Part shown: positions 15,205-23,901 of the stretch, one piece after another
Layout: each line of letters starts with the position of its first letter
Position numbering within the stretch: the first letter of the stretch is position 1
Assembly (NCBI GenBank): GCA_017860085.1
Contig: JAFNAJ010000003.1
Location: 1-38,404, forward strand
Origin: Acidobacteriota bacterium
GTDB taxonomy: Bacteria; Acidobacteriota; Vicinamibacteria; Vicinamibacterales; JAFNAJ01
Reading direction: 5' to 3'
DNA: 38,404 bases
Made by a program: the position numbers and the translations under genes
Notes under the pieces: model-generated
Databases searched by the model: none
The model's input: the letters and a program-made list of their open reading frames with translations, nothing else
What the model was told of the DNA's origin: nothing

Positions 15205-15881
15205 CGGGTGCGTTCGTGCACGTGGCCGGGCTCAACAAGTCGTTCCGCGCGGGACGCGAGACGATCCACGTGTTGCGCGACCTCGACCTCGAGGTCGGCG
15301 CGGGCGAGATGGTCGCCGTCATCGGCGCGTCGGGCGTCGGCAAGAGCACGCTGCTCCACCTGCTCGGGGGGCTCGACACGGTTGACGCCGGCCGGATCCG
15401 CATCGGCGAGGTCGACGTGACGGCGATCGACGACGCGGAGCGCGTGGCGTTCAGGAATCGGCGAGTCGGCTTCGTGTTCCAGTTTCACCACCTGCTGCCC
15501 GAGTTCAGCGCGCTCGAGAACGCCGAGATGCCGATGCGCATCGCGCGGCAGCCGGCGGGCGAGGCGCGGGCGCGCGCCGAGCGCCTGCTGCGGCGCGTCG
15601 GGCTTGGCGAGCGACTTGCGCACCGGCCTGGCACGTTGTCGGGCGGCGAGCAGCAGCGGGTCGCGCTGGCGCGGGCCTTGGTGATGGAGCCGTCGCTGTT
15701 GCTGGCCGACGAGCCCACCGGCGACCTCGACGAGCACACGGCCGACGCGCTGCACGGCCTGCTTCGCGACGTGCACCGGGAGTGGCACATCACCTCGGTG
15801 ATTGCGACGCACAACATGCGCCTCGCCACGGCGTGCGATCGCGTGCTGAGGCTGGCCGAGGGACGCCTGCACCCCGCGTGA
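15201..15881 (+). CDS. lolD: LolD lipoprotein-releasing ATPase
   Basis: 226 residues from GTG 15201, typical of LolD/MacB-type ABC ATPases. Walker A is GASGVGKS at 42-49. The Q-loop is in VFQFHHLLPEFSALENAEMP, a segment typical of LolD. The ABC signature is LSGGEQQR, Walker B LLLADEPTGDLD, and the H-loop VIATHN. It powers the adjacent LolC-type permease. Its stop codon lies inside a perfect 22-base palindrome. Confidence 0.94.
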   Translation: MTGAFVHVAGLNKSFRAGRETIHVLRDLDLEVGAGEMVAVIGASGVGKSTLLHLLGGLDTVDAGRIRIGEVDVTAIDDAERVAFRNRRVGFVFQFHHLLPEFSALENAEMPMRIARQPAGEARARAERLLRRVGLGERLAHRPGTLSGGEQQRVALARALVMEPSLLLADEPTGDLDEHTADALHGLLRDVHREWHITSVIATHNMRLATACDRVLRLAEGRLHPA

Positions 15882-15897
15882 CGGCTGGCCGTCACGC
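15876..15897. terminator. Perfect 10-bp inverted repeat at the lolD stop
   Basis: GCGTGACGGC (15876-15885) and GCCGTCACGC (15888-15897) are exact reverse complements separated by TG. The repeat spans the lolD TGA (15879-15881) and ends about 40 bases before the clpC -35 element. It may be a transcription terminator (no T run), an mRNA 3' stabiliser or an operator for clpC. Confidence 0.5.
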
Positions 15898-15936
15898 CGA
15901 ACACCTGCCGGCGGCGGCGGTCGCGCCCAAGTCTCG

Positions 15937-15964
15937 TTGTGGCCCCGAGGCCTTGTCTTATAAT
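15937..15964 (+). promoter_or_regulatory. clpC promoter with consensus -10
   Basis: TTGTGG (15937-15942) and a perfect TATAAT (15959-15964) are separated by 16 bases, in the 132-base gap before clpC. A start near 15971 would give a leader of about 43 bases. No HspR HAIR or CIRCE repeat is seen around it. This is one of the best promoters in the window. Confidence 0.6.
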
Positions 15965-16013
15965 GAAGACGCTGTTTCCCTGACCCGGCAAATCGGTTTT
16001 CACGGGGCTCTCG

Positions 16014-18458
16014 ATGTTCGAGCGGTACACGGAACGGGCGCGACGGGTTCTCTTCTTCGCGCGCTACGAGGCGAGCCAGCTTGGCAGCATCTCCATTGAG
16101 ACCGAGCACCTGTTGCTCGGGCTCATCCGGGAGGGCAAGGGGCTGACGAGCCGGATCTTCGCGCGGTCGCATCTCTCGCTCGAGCAGATCCGCAAGGAAA
16201 TCGAGGGCCGCACCGTCTTCCGGGAGAAGGTGTCGACCTCGGTCGAGATCCCGTTCAGCGCCGAGACGAAACGCGTGCTGCAGTTTGCGGCCGAGGAGGC
16301 TGACCGGCTGCTGCACAACTACATCGGGACCGAGCACCTGCTGCTCGGCATCCTTCGCGAGGAGCGATCGGTCGCGGCGACCATCCTGATGGAGAAGGGC
16401 ATGCGCCTGACCGGTGTCCGCGAGGACATCGTGCAGCTGCTCAACGAGAAGACCTCGCTGTCGAGGGTGAAAGAGACGCCGCTGCTGGCCGAGTTCAGCC
16501 GCGACCTCACCGAGGCTGCGCTCAAGAACGCGCTGGATCCGCTCGTGGGACGCGACAACGAGGTGGAGCGGGTGCAGCAGGTGCTGTGCCGCCGCACCAA
16601 GAACAACGCGGTCCTCATCGGCGAGCCTGGCGTGGGCAAGACGGCCATCGTCGAGGGATTGGCCCAGAAGATCGTCCACGGCGACGTTCCGCACTTTCTC
16701 GCCGACAAGCGCCTGCTGGCGCTCGACATCTCGCTGATCGTGGCCGGCACGAAGTACCGCGGGCAGTTCGAGGAGCGCCTGAAGGCGATCATGAAGGAGC
16801 TCATCGAGAACCCGAACATCATCGTGTTCATCGACGAGCTCCACACGCTGGTGGGCGCCGGGTCGGCCGAGGGGTCGCTCGACGCGGCCAACATCCTGAA
16901 GCCGGCGCTGTCGCGTGGGGAGATCCGCTGCATCGGCGCCACGACCCCGGCCGAGTATCGCAAGTACATCGAGAAGGACCGTTCGCTCGAGCGCCGCTTC
17001 CAGGCGATCAAGGTCGACCCTCCCGGCGAGCGCGAGACCATCGAGATCCTGATGGGGGTGAAGGATCGCTACGAGTCGTTCCACCACGTCGAGTTCACGC
17101 GCGAGGCCATCGAGGCTGCGGTCTACCAGTCGAACCGGTACATCACGGACCGCTTCCTGCCCGACAAGGCCATCGATCTCATCGACGAGGCGGGCGCGCG
17201 GGCCAAGCTCCGCGAGGCCTCGTACAGCGAGGAGTTCGGCGAGATCAACCGGAACATCCGCGTCGCGGTCGAGCAGATGGAGACCGCCGTCTCGCAGAAG
17301 GACTTCGAGCGAGCGCAGTTCTTCCGTGAGCAGGAGGTGATGGCGCGCGAGAACCTCCAGTTCGTGCGCGAGCGCTTCGACGTCAAGTCGAATCAGCGGC
17401 GCATCGTCGTGGGCAAGCAGGAGGTCGATGAGGTCGTCTCGAAGTGGACCGGTGTGCCGCTGACCTCGATCAACCAGGACGAGAGCGACAAGCTGCTGCG
17501 CATGGAGGAGGAGCTCCACCGCCGCGTCATCAGCCAGGAAACGGCCATCTCCGCCCTGTCGCGCGCCATCCGGCGATCGCGGGCTGGACTCAGGGCTCCG
17601 ACGAGGCCGGTCGGCAGCTTCGTGTTTCTGGGTCCCACGGGGGTGGGGAAGACCGAGCTGGCGCGAGCGCTGGCGAACTTCCTCTTCGGCGCCGACAGCG
17701 CGCTCATCCGGTTCGACATGTCCGAGTACATGGAGAAGCACTCGGTGTCGAAGCTCATCGGCTCGCCGCCCGGCTACGTCGGGCACGAGGAGGGGGGGCA
17801 GCTCACGGAGAAGGTGAAGCGCAACCCGTACTCGGTCGTGCTGCTCGACGAGATCGAGAAGGCGCACCCTGACCTGTTCAACATCCTGCTGCAGGTGTTC
17901 GAGGACGGCCACCTGACCGACGGGCTGGGCAACCGGGTGAACTTCAAGAACACGATCATCATCATGACGTCGAACATCGGCGCGCGCTTCATCCAGAAGA
18001 AGGCGTCGATGGGCTTCCAGGCGCCCGACCCCCGGGAGGTCGTCAAGAGCGTCTCGGACATGGTGCTCGGCGAGGTGAGGCGCACCTTCAACCCGGAGTT
18101 CATCAACCGGATCGACGAGATCATCGTGTTCGACCCGCTGTCGGACGATGACCTGCGGCGGATTACGCGGCTGCTCATCGATCAGGTGAACGAGAACCTG
18201 CGCGACCGGCAGCTCCTCCTCGACGTGAAGCCCGAGGTCGTCGACTGGGTCATCGACGTGACCTGCAAGGACCGGTCCTATGGAGCCCGCCCGCTTCGAC
18301 GGGCCATTCAGCGCTACATCGAGGACCCGCTGGCCGAAGAGCTCATCCGCGGGCACCTGCGAGGGGGTGACCTCGAGATCTACCTGGAGGACGGCACCCT
18401 CCACTATCGAATTCCCGGACAGTCGCAGGCCGGCCGCCGGCTAGCCACGAACGTCTAA
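16014..18458 (+). CDS. clpC: ClpC-type AAA+ unfoldase
   Basis: 814 residues, the normal ClpC length. It has an N-terminal double Clp-N repeat (1-145), then AAA-1 with Walker A GEPGVGKT (about 203-210). A UVR-type coiled-coil (about 418-452, QMETAVSQKDFERAQFFREQE) takes the place of the long ClpB middle domain. AAA-2 has Walker A GPTGVGKT (about 540-547), Walker B VLLDEIEKAHPD and a C-terminal D2 domain. The short UVR insert and length identify ClpC, which unfolds substrates for the ClpP peptidase, rather than the disaggregase ClpB. No adaptor (McsA/McsB, CtsR) gene is in the window. It is transcribed from its own promoter between the Lol genes and bamA. Confidence 0.95.
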   Translation: MFERYTERARRVLFFARYEASQLGSISIETEHLLLGLIREGKGLTSRIFARSHLSLEQIRKEIEGRTVFREKVSTSVEIPFSAETKRVLQFAAEEADRLLHNYIGTEHLLLGILREERSVAATILMEKGMRLTGVREDIVQLLNEKTSLSRVKETPLLAEFSRDLTEAALKNALDPLVGRDNEVERVQQVLCRRTKNNAVLIGEPGVGKTAIVEGLAQKIVHGDVPHFLADKRLLALDISLIVAGTKYRGQFEERLKAIMKELIENPNIIVFIDELHTLVGAGSAEGSLDAANILKPALSRGEIRCIGATTPAEYRKYIEKDRSLERRFQAIKVDPPGERETIEILMGVKDRYESFHHVEFTREAIEAAVYQSNRYITDRFLPDKAIDLIDEAGARAKLREASYSEEFGEINRNIRVAVEQMETAVSQKDFERAQFFREQEVMARENLQFVRERFDVKSNQRRIVVGKQEVDEVVSKWTGVPLTSINQDESDKLLRMEEELHRRVISQETAISALSRAIRRSRAGLRAPTRPVGSFVFLGPTGVGKTELARALANFLFGADSALIRFDMSEYMEKHSVSKLIGSPPGYVGHEEGGQLTEKVKRNPYSVVLLDEIEKAHPDLFNILLQVFEDGHLTDGLGNRVNFKNTIIIMTSNIGARFIQKKASMGFQAPDPREVVKSVSDMVLGEVRRTFNPEFINRIDEIIVFDPLSDDDLRRITRLLIDQVNENLRDRQLLLDVKPEVVDWVIDVTCKDRSYGARPLRRAIQRYIEDPLAEELIRGHLRGGDLEIYLEDGTLHYRIPGQSQAGRRLATNV

Positions 18459-18548
18459 CATCCTGTAAACTAATCGCTTGGCCTGCCAGCCGAGGCCGCG
18501 GTATCTCTGTGTCCGCGGCGCGCCGACCCCGGGAGGCCGACACGCGAC

Positions 18549-21089
18549 ATGACGACGCGCGACTGCAGAGTGAGCATATGCGGGGCCATATTGGGGCTCC
18601 TGTTGGCAGCGGCGCCCCTGGCCGCCCAGGTGCCAGCCTCGCCCGCCGCCGCGCAGCCCCAGGCGGCTCCCCAGCCGCCCGACGGCTCGCCGCCCGTGGT
18701 CCGCACGATCGAGCTGGCGTTTCCCCGGCAGGGCAACGTCTCGGTCATCGAGCCCCAGACCTACCTGTATTACCTCCAGACGAAGCCGAGCCGGCCGTCT
18801 GACGGCGTCTTCGTTCCGTACGACGAGCAGACGGTGCTCGACGACTTCCGCCGCCTGTGGAACACGAACTTCCTCGACGACCTGTGGATCGAGGTCCGCG
18901 ACGTGCCGTACCCGAACGGCGTCATCGGCAAGTACATCGTGTTCAACATGGAGGAGCGCCAGCGGGTCAAGATTGTCGAGTTCGTCGGATCGAAGAAGCT
19001 CGAGCAGACCAAGATCGACGAGCAGCTGAAGGAGAAGGGGGCGCAGATCCGCCTCGACTCCTTCATCGATCCAGGCCTGATCCGCCGCGTCGAGGGCATC
19101 ATCCGCGAGATGCTGTCCGAGAAGGGGCATCTCGGCGGCGAGGTCACCCACGAGACCCGCGAGGTCTCGGGCGGGCCGAAGCTGGTCAACCTCACGTTCA
19201 ACATCAGCGAGGGGCCACAGTACAAGATCCGCCAGATTGACTTCGTCGGTAACGAAGCCATCAGCGACGGGAAGCTCAAGGGCAAGATGAAGGAGAACAA
19301 GGAGCAGTGGTTCCTTTCCTTCATCACCGGCCGAGGCACGTACCAGGAGAACAAGTTCGAGGAGGACGCGGAGAAGGTCGTCGAGTACTACCGCGATCGC
19401 GGGTACATCGGCGCCCGGGTCGGCCAGCCGGAGGTCCGCACGCTCCAGGACTCGTCCGACAGCAAGATCCGGTGGATCGAGCTGCGTGTCCCGGTGTCCG
19501 AAGGGCGACGCTACCGAGTGGGCAAGTTCGAGTTCGCGGGCAACGAGGTCGTCAAGGGTGAATCGCTGCGCCCGCTCTTCAAGATGAAGGAGGGCGAGTA
19601 CTACGCGGAGAAGAACGTCCGCAAGGGACTCGAGAAGGCACGCGAGGTCTACGGCGCCGGTGGCTACTTCGAGTTCACGGCGTTTCCCGAGCTGCAGCCG
19701 CGCGACCTGGTCGACGTGCAGACGGGCGAACAGGCGCCGCTCCTCGCGGTCGAGGGGGCGGGCCCTCCCATCGTCGACGTGACGATGCGGGTGCAGGAAG
19801 GAAAGCAGTACTTCATCAACCGGATCACGTTCTTGGGCAACACGACCACGCGCGACAACGTGATTCGGCGCGAAATGCGGATCTACGAGAACGGCGTCTT
19901 CAACACCGAGTCGCTGAAGTTCAGCATCCGCCGGCTGAACCAGCTGGGGTACTTCAAGAACCTCGAGGGCGATGCGGTCAATGTCGAGAAGGCGCCGGGG
20001 TTCGACAACAAGGTCGACGTCACCCTCAAGTTCGAGGAGCAGAACCGCAACCAGTTGACGTTTGGCGCTGGCGTGTCCCAGTACGAGGGCTTCTTCGGCC
20101 AGCTCGCCTTCCAGACGGCGAACTTCATGGGGCGCGGCGAGACGCTGAGCCTGGCCATCCAGGCAGGCAGCCGGGCGCGTAACTACCAGCTCGCCTTCAC
20201 CGAGCCCTTCCTGTTCGACCGGCCGATCACCGGTGCGTTCGACGTCTACAGACGCCAGATCCGCTACATCAACCAGTTCACCCAGGAGTCGACGGGCACG
20301 AACCTCGGGGTCGGTTTCCCGCTCCGGGACTTCACGCGCGCGTTCGCCGGGTACAGCTTCGAGCGAGCCCGCGTCAAGGAAATCAACCCGATCTTCTTCG
20401 ACCCGGAGCTCATCGCGAACAACCCATACCTGGCGGAGATCCTCCTGCTGGGGCAGGGCGGGGTCCGGACCATCAGCAAGGTGACCCCGAGCGTCGTGCA
20501 CAACACGATCGACAACCCGATCTTTCCCACCGCGGGGCGTCGGGCGACCTTCTCGATCGATCTGGCCGGGCTGGGCGGTAACACCTCGTTCTACAAGCCT
20601 CGTGCGGAGTACGCGCAGTATTTCCCGCAGAACCGTCGGCTGTCGTTCGCGTTCCGAACCCTGCTCGAGTACGTCGCGCCCTTCGGCAACACCCTCGAGC
20701 TGCCGATCTTCGAGCGCCTGGCGCTCGGCGGCGAGTACAGCGTCCGCGGCTTCGACGTCCGGAGCATCGGGCCCCGCCTCGACACCGGGTTGGTGTACGG
20801 CGGCAACAAGAGCGTGCTGTTCAACTTCGAGTACTTGATCAGCATTGCCGGGCCCGTGCGCCTGGTGCTCTTTTACGATGCCGGGCAGGTGCGGAACCAG
20901 GGTGAGCGGCTGACGCTCGACGAGTTCAAGACGTCGACGGGCGCCGAGGTTCGTTTCTTCATGCCCGTGCTCAACGTGCCGTTCCGCCTCATTTTCGCGG
21001 CGAATCCGCAGCGGTCGGGCGTCCTCGACAACAACCTTCAGCCGCAAGAGGCGTTCACGTTCCGATTCGCCGTGGGCTCGACGTTCTAG
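18549..21089 (+). CDS. bamA: Outer-membrane assembly factor BamA
   Basis: 846 residues. The signal peptide is about 1-27 (ICGAILGLLLAAAPLAAQ), followed by a Pro/Ala/Gln-rich linker. Then come about five POTRA domains (about 50-440), seen in repeated patterns such as VKIVEFVGSKKLEQTKI, YKIRQIDFVGNEAISDGKL, YRVGKFEFAGNEVVKGESL and YFINRITFLGNTTTRDNVI. A C-terminal 16-strand Omp85 barrel has the VRGF motif in GGEYSVRGFDVRSIGP and ends in FRFAVGSTF with the classical terminal Phe. BamA inserts beta-barrel proteins into the outer membrane. The ATG at 18549 has GGGAGG 12 bases upstream. The neighbouring skp gene encodes a periplasmic chaperone for its clients. Confidence 0.95.
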   Translation: MTTRDCRVSICGAILGLLLAAAPLAAQVPASPAAAQPQAAPQPPDGSPPVVRTIELAFPRQGNVSVIEPQTYLYYLQTKPSRPSDGVFVPYDEQTVLDDFRRLWNTNFLDDLWIEVRDVPYPNGVIGKYIVFNMEERQRVKIVEFVGSKKLEQTKIDEQLKEKGAQIRLDSFIDPGLIRRVEGIIREMLSEKGHLGGEVTHETREVSGGPKLVNLTFNISEGPQYKIRQIDFVGNEAISDGKLKGKMKENKEQWFLSFITGRGTYQENKFEEDAEKVVEYYRDRGYIGARVGQPEVRTLQDSSDSKIRWIELRVPVSEGRRYRVGKFEFAGNEVVKGESLRPLFKMKEGEYYAEKNVRKGLEKAREVYGAGGYFEFTAFPELQPRDLVDVQTGEQAPLLAVEGAGPPIVDVTMRVQEGKQYFINRITFLGNTTTRDNVIRREMRIYENGVFNTESLKFSIRRLNQLGYFKNLEGDAVNVEKAPGFDNKVDVTLKFEEQNRNQLTFGAGVSQYEGFFGQLAFQTANFMGRGETLSLAIQAGSRARNYQLAFTEPFLFDRPITGAFDVYRRQIRYINQFTQESTGTNLGVGFPLRDFTRAFAGYSFERARVKEINPIFFDPELIANNPYLAEILLLGQGGVRTISKVTPSVVHNTIDNPIFPTAGRRATFSIDLAGLGGNTSFYKPRAEYAQYFPQNRRLSFAFRTLLEYVAPFGNTLELPIFERLALGGEYSVRGFDVRSIGPRLDTGLVYGGNKSVLFNFEYLISIAGPVRLVLFYDAGQVRNQGERLTLDEFKTSTGAEVRFFMPVLNVPFRLIFAANPQRSGVLDNNLQPQEAFTFRFAVGSTF

Positions 21090-21134
21090 CCCGGCTCGAC
21101 CAACTCCGCTCTGCTCATGAAAGGACAGCCAGGA

Positions 21135-21773
21135 ATGAAACCCGTGCTACTGACCCTTGCGCTCGGACTCGCGATGACCGGCGCGCCCGCGTTCGCCCAG
21201 ACTCCACCAGCCGGCCAGACACCGCCGGCAGCGCCTCCCCAGCAGCCGGCCGCGCCTGCCGCACCGGCGGCGGCCGCGCCACGCCCGTTCCCCGAGGGGG
21301 CCAAGGTGGCCTACCTCAACATCCAGCGGATTGCCAGCGAGTCTGCGGAGGGGAAGGTCGCCACGGCCAGGGTGAAGGCGCTCAACGACAAGAAGCTCCA
21401 AGAGCTGCAGGACCGGCAGAAGGCCATCCAGGCCAGCCAGCAGAAGCTCCAGACGAGCGGCGCGCTTCTGAGCGACCAGGCGCGCGTCCAGCTCGAGAAG
21501 GAGGTCGAGCGGCTGCAGGTGGACCTGCAGCGCGCGACCCAGGACGCGCAGACGGAGGTGCAGGAGCTGCAGCAGGAGCTGCAGCTGGACTTCCAGAAGA
21601 AGCTCGTCCCGATCATCAACGCGGTGGCCGCCGAGCGGGGCCTGTTCATGGTGTTCAGCCAGGCCGATTCAGGCCTGGTCTGGGCCGACACCGGGCTCGA
21701 CCTCACCGAACTGGTCATCAAGCGGTTCGATACGGTGCTGGCGCCGACGGCGCCGAAGCCCCAGGACGAGTAA
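21135..21773 (+). CDS. skp: OmpH/Skp-family periplasmic chaperone
   Basis: 212 residues from ATG 21135, with AAGGA about 10 bases upstream. An ATG at 21117 would add six residues. A signal peptide (about 1-21, LLTLALGLAMTGAPAFAQ) is followed by a Pro/Ala/Gln-rich linker (22-55) and the Skp domain. The domain opens with KVAYLNIQRIASESAEGKVA, has two long coiled-coil arms (about 75-155, rich in LQ and EVQELQQEL) and closes with the beta cap around GLFMVFSQADSGLVWAD. Skp trimers hold unfolded outer-membrane proteins for BamA. The bamA-skp order is conserved in diderms, but here lpxD is missing after it. Confidence 0.9.
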   Translation: MKPVLLTLALGLAMTGAPAFAQTPPAGQTPPAAPPQQPAAPAAPAAAAPRPFPEGAKVAYLNIQRIASESAEGKVATARVKALNDKKLQELQDRQKAIQASQQKLQTSGALLSDQARVQLEKEVERLQVDLQRATQDAQTEVQELQQELQLDFQKKLVPIINAVAAERGLFMVFSQADSGLVWADTGLDLTELVIKRFDTVLAPTAPKPQDE

Positions 21774-21801
21774 GCGCTCGCGGGACGGAGACCCTCTCCC
21801 C

Positions 21802-23043
21802 GTGAGCGCTCCTCAGCCGTTCGATCGCCTCTGCCACCGGTATCCTTCGCTGCTGTTCGACGTCGTCACGGTCCTCGAGCCTGGTCGACGGGTCGAGGCG
21901 GTGAAGAACGTCACCGTCAACGAGGACTTCTTCCAGGGGCATTTCCCTGGGGCGCCGTTGATGCCAGGCGTGTTGATCATCGAGGCGCTCGTGCAGGTGG
22001 CCTCGCTGCTCACGTTGCGTCAGGCCGACGGACGTCGTGAGCGCGTGTGGCTGCGGGGCGTGGATCACGCGAAGTTCCGCCGCCAGGTCGTGCCAGGCGA
22101 CTGCGTGCACCTCGAGGTCGCCCTGGCACGACGGCGGGCGGCGTTGGTTCAGTTGAAGGGCGTGGCTCGGGTTGGCGAGCACGTCGTGGCCGAGGCCGAT
22201 CTGCTGCTCGCGATCGCCCCCCCGGGCACCGAGGTCCACGCATCGGCTATCGTGCACGAGGGTGCCCGTATTGGTGAGGGGACGTACGTCGGGCCTGGCG
22301 CGACCATCGGTCCGCACGTCGTGGTGGGGCGACGCTGCCACGTGGGCGCCTCGGCGGTCGTCGATGGCTGGACCGAGATCGGCGACGACACCGAGATCTA
22401 CCCGTTCGCGTCCCTCGGTCTGCCCCCCCAGGACCTGAAGTACCAGGGAGCGCCGACGCGACTGGTGGTCGGTCGGCACAACATCTTCCGGGAGTTCGTC
22501 ACCGTGCACCGCGGCACGGAGCACGGGGGCGGCATCACCACGATTGGCGACCACAACCTGTTCATGGCGTACGCGCACGTGGCGCACGACTGTCACGTGG
22601 GCAGCCACACGATCTTCGGCAACGGCGCGACGCTGGGAGGGCACGTCACCGTCGAAGACTACTCGACGATCTCGGCCTTCTCGGGCGTGCACCAGTTCTG
22701 CCGCGTGGGACGCCACGCCTTCATCGGCGGCTACTCGGTCGTCACCAAGGATGCGATGCCGTTTGCGAAGTCGGTCGGCAACCGTGCGCGCATCTTCGGC
22801 CTCAACTCCATCGGGCTCGTACGTCGAGGGTTCTCGCCCGACACGGTCCGCAAGCTTCGGCAGGCCTACCGGTATCTGCTCGTGTCGAAGCTCAACACGA
22901 CCCAGGCGCTCGCGCAGATCGAGCAGGATCCCGACCTGCAGTGCGATGAGGTGCGATACCTCGTCGAGTTCATCAGGACGTCGCGCCGGGGCGTCACGCT
23001 GCGTCGCGGAAGCCGTCGGGCGGACGATGGCCCCGACAGCTAG
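21802..23043 (+). CDS. FabZ-LpxA fusion: hydroxyacyl-ACP dehydratase plus UDP-GlcNAc acyltransferase
   Basis: 413 residues from GTG 21802, equal to the sum of a FabZ (about 140) and an LpxA (about 265). The FabZ hot-dog domain, residues 1-140, has catalytic His47 (GHFPG) and Glu61 (GVLIIEALVQ). The LpxA left-handed beta-helix starts about residue 142 with TEVHASAIVHEGARIG hexapeptide repeats. It carries AHVAHDC with His262, equivalent to E. coli catalytic His125, then GVHQFCRVG and the C-terminal helical LpxA domain (GLVRRGFSPDTVRKLRQAYR). LpxA acylates UDP-GlcNAc to begin lipid A, while FabZ dehydrates the same kind of 3-hydroxyacyl-ACP for fatty acid elongation. The two normally compete as separate proteins. 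All key residues of both halves are intact. Confidence 0.92.
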   Translation: MSAPQPFDRLCHRYPSLLFDVVTVLEPGRRVEAVKNVTVNEDFFQGHFPGAPLMPGVLIIEALVQVASLLTLRQADGRRERVWLRGVDHAKFRRQVVPGDCVHLEVALARRRAALVQLKGVARVGEHVVAEADLLLAIAPPGTEVHASAIVHEGARIGEGTYVGPGATIGPHVVVGRRCHVGASAVVDGWTEIGDDTEIYPFASLGLPPQDLKYQGAPTRLVVGRHNIFREFVTVHRGTEHGGGITTIGDHNLFMAYAHVAHDCHVGSHTIFGNGATLGGHVTVEDYSTISAFSGVHQFCRVGRHAFIGGYSVVTKDAMPFAKSVGNRARIFGLNSIGLVRRGFSPDTVRKLRQAYRYLLVSKLNTTQALAQIEQDPDLQCDEVRYLVEFIRTSRRGVTLRRGSRRADDGPDS

Positions 23044-23061
23044 GGGAGACGGGAGACGAGG

Positions 23062-23898
23062 GTGTCGCGCGTAGGCCTGATCGCCGGCAACGGGCAGTTT
23101 CCGTTTCTCGTGCTCAGTGCGGCGCACCGGATGGGCCACGACGTGACCGTGGTGGCGATCAAGGAGGAGGTGTTCCCGTCGCTCGAGGAGGCCGCGGTCG
23201 CGGCCGGCGCCGGCTACCACGCCGTGTCGCTCGGCGAACTCGGCAAGGCGATCTCGATCCTCAAGAACGCCGGGGCCTCGCAGGCCGTGATGGCCGGGCA
23301 GGTCAAACACACCAAGATCTTCTCGGGCATCGTGCCCGACATGACCCTCCTGTCGGTGCTGATGCGCCTCAAGGCCAAGAACACTGATGCGATCATCGCC
23401 GCGGTGGCCGACGTGCTCGCGTCGCGCGGCATCGAACTGCTCGACTCCACCGTCTTCCTCCAGCCGTTGATGGCCAGCGAGGGACCCCTGACGCGTCGTC
23501 GACCGTCCGCCGACGAGGCGGAAGACTTCGCCTTCGGATACGCGATGGCCGATTCGGTCGCGGGGCTCGACATCGGCCAGACGATCGTGGTCCGCGACCG
23601 CGCAGTCGTCGCCGTCGAGGCCATGGAAGGCACCGATGAGGTGATTGCCCGCGCCGGACGGCTCGCAGGCCCAGGCACCAGGGTGGTGAAGGTCGCCAAA
23701 CCCAATCAGGACATGCGATTCGACGTTCCCGTGGTGGGGGTGCCGACCATCGAGGCGATGAGAAGCGCGGGCGCCAGCGCGCTGTCCGTCGATGCCGGCC
23801 AGACGCTGTTCATCGATGGTGACGCCGTGATCGACGCGGCGAACGCCAGCAGGATTGCCATCGTCGGCCGTCCAAAGACACGCGAAGGCAGGGCCTGA
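23062..23898 (+). CDS. lpxI: UDP-2,3-diacylglucosamine pyrophosphatase LpxI
   Basis: 278 residues from GTG 23062. The N-terminal GLIAGNGQFPFLVLSAA and the C-terminal KVAKPNQDMRFDVPVVGVPTIEAM segment, with the acidic residues of the LpxI catalytic domain, identify the LpxI (DUF1009) family. The middle has MAGQVKHTKIFS and DSTVFLQPLMASEGPLT. LpxI hydrolyses UDP-2,3-diacylglucosamine to lipid X, replacing the unrelated LpxH, in alphaproteobacteria and several other diderm phyla. It sits directly after fabZ-lpxA and 3 bases before the oxidoreductase. Confidence 0.9.
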   Translation: MSRVGLIAGNGQFPFLVLSAAHRMGHDVTVVAIKEEVFPSLEEAAVAAGAGYHAVSLGELGKAISILKNAGASQAVMAGQVKHTKIFSGIVPDMTLLSVLMRLKAKNTDAIIAAVADVLASRGIELLDSTVFLQPLMASEGPLTRRRPSADEAEDFAFGYAMADSVAGLDIGQTIVVRDRAVVAVEAMEGTDEVIARAGRLAGPGTRVVKVAKPNQDMRFDVPVVGVPTIEAMRSAGASALSVDAGQTLFIDGDAVIDAANASRIAIVGRPKTREGRA

Positions 23899-23901
23899 CC
23901 C

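Noticed and set aside
15898..16013. HspR HAIR or CIRCE operator upstream of clpC
   Set aside because: I looked for CTTGAGT-N7-ACTCAAG and TTAGCACTC-type repeats; neither is present, although a sigma-70-like promoter is.
15147..18404. Minus-strand ORF of 1085 codons opposite lolD and clpC
   Set aside because: It is the antisense shadow of two clear genes in GC-rich DNA; its low-complexity, His/Arg/Leu/Asp-rich translation has no domain.
18441..21047. Minus-strand ORF of 868 codons opposite bamA
   Set aside because: Antisense shadow of bamA; the composition is that of mirrored GC-rich codons and there is no recognisable family.
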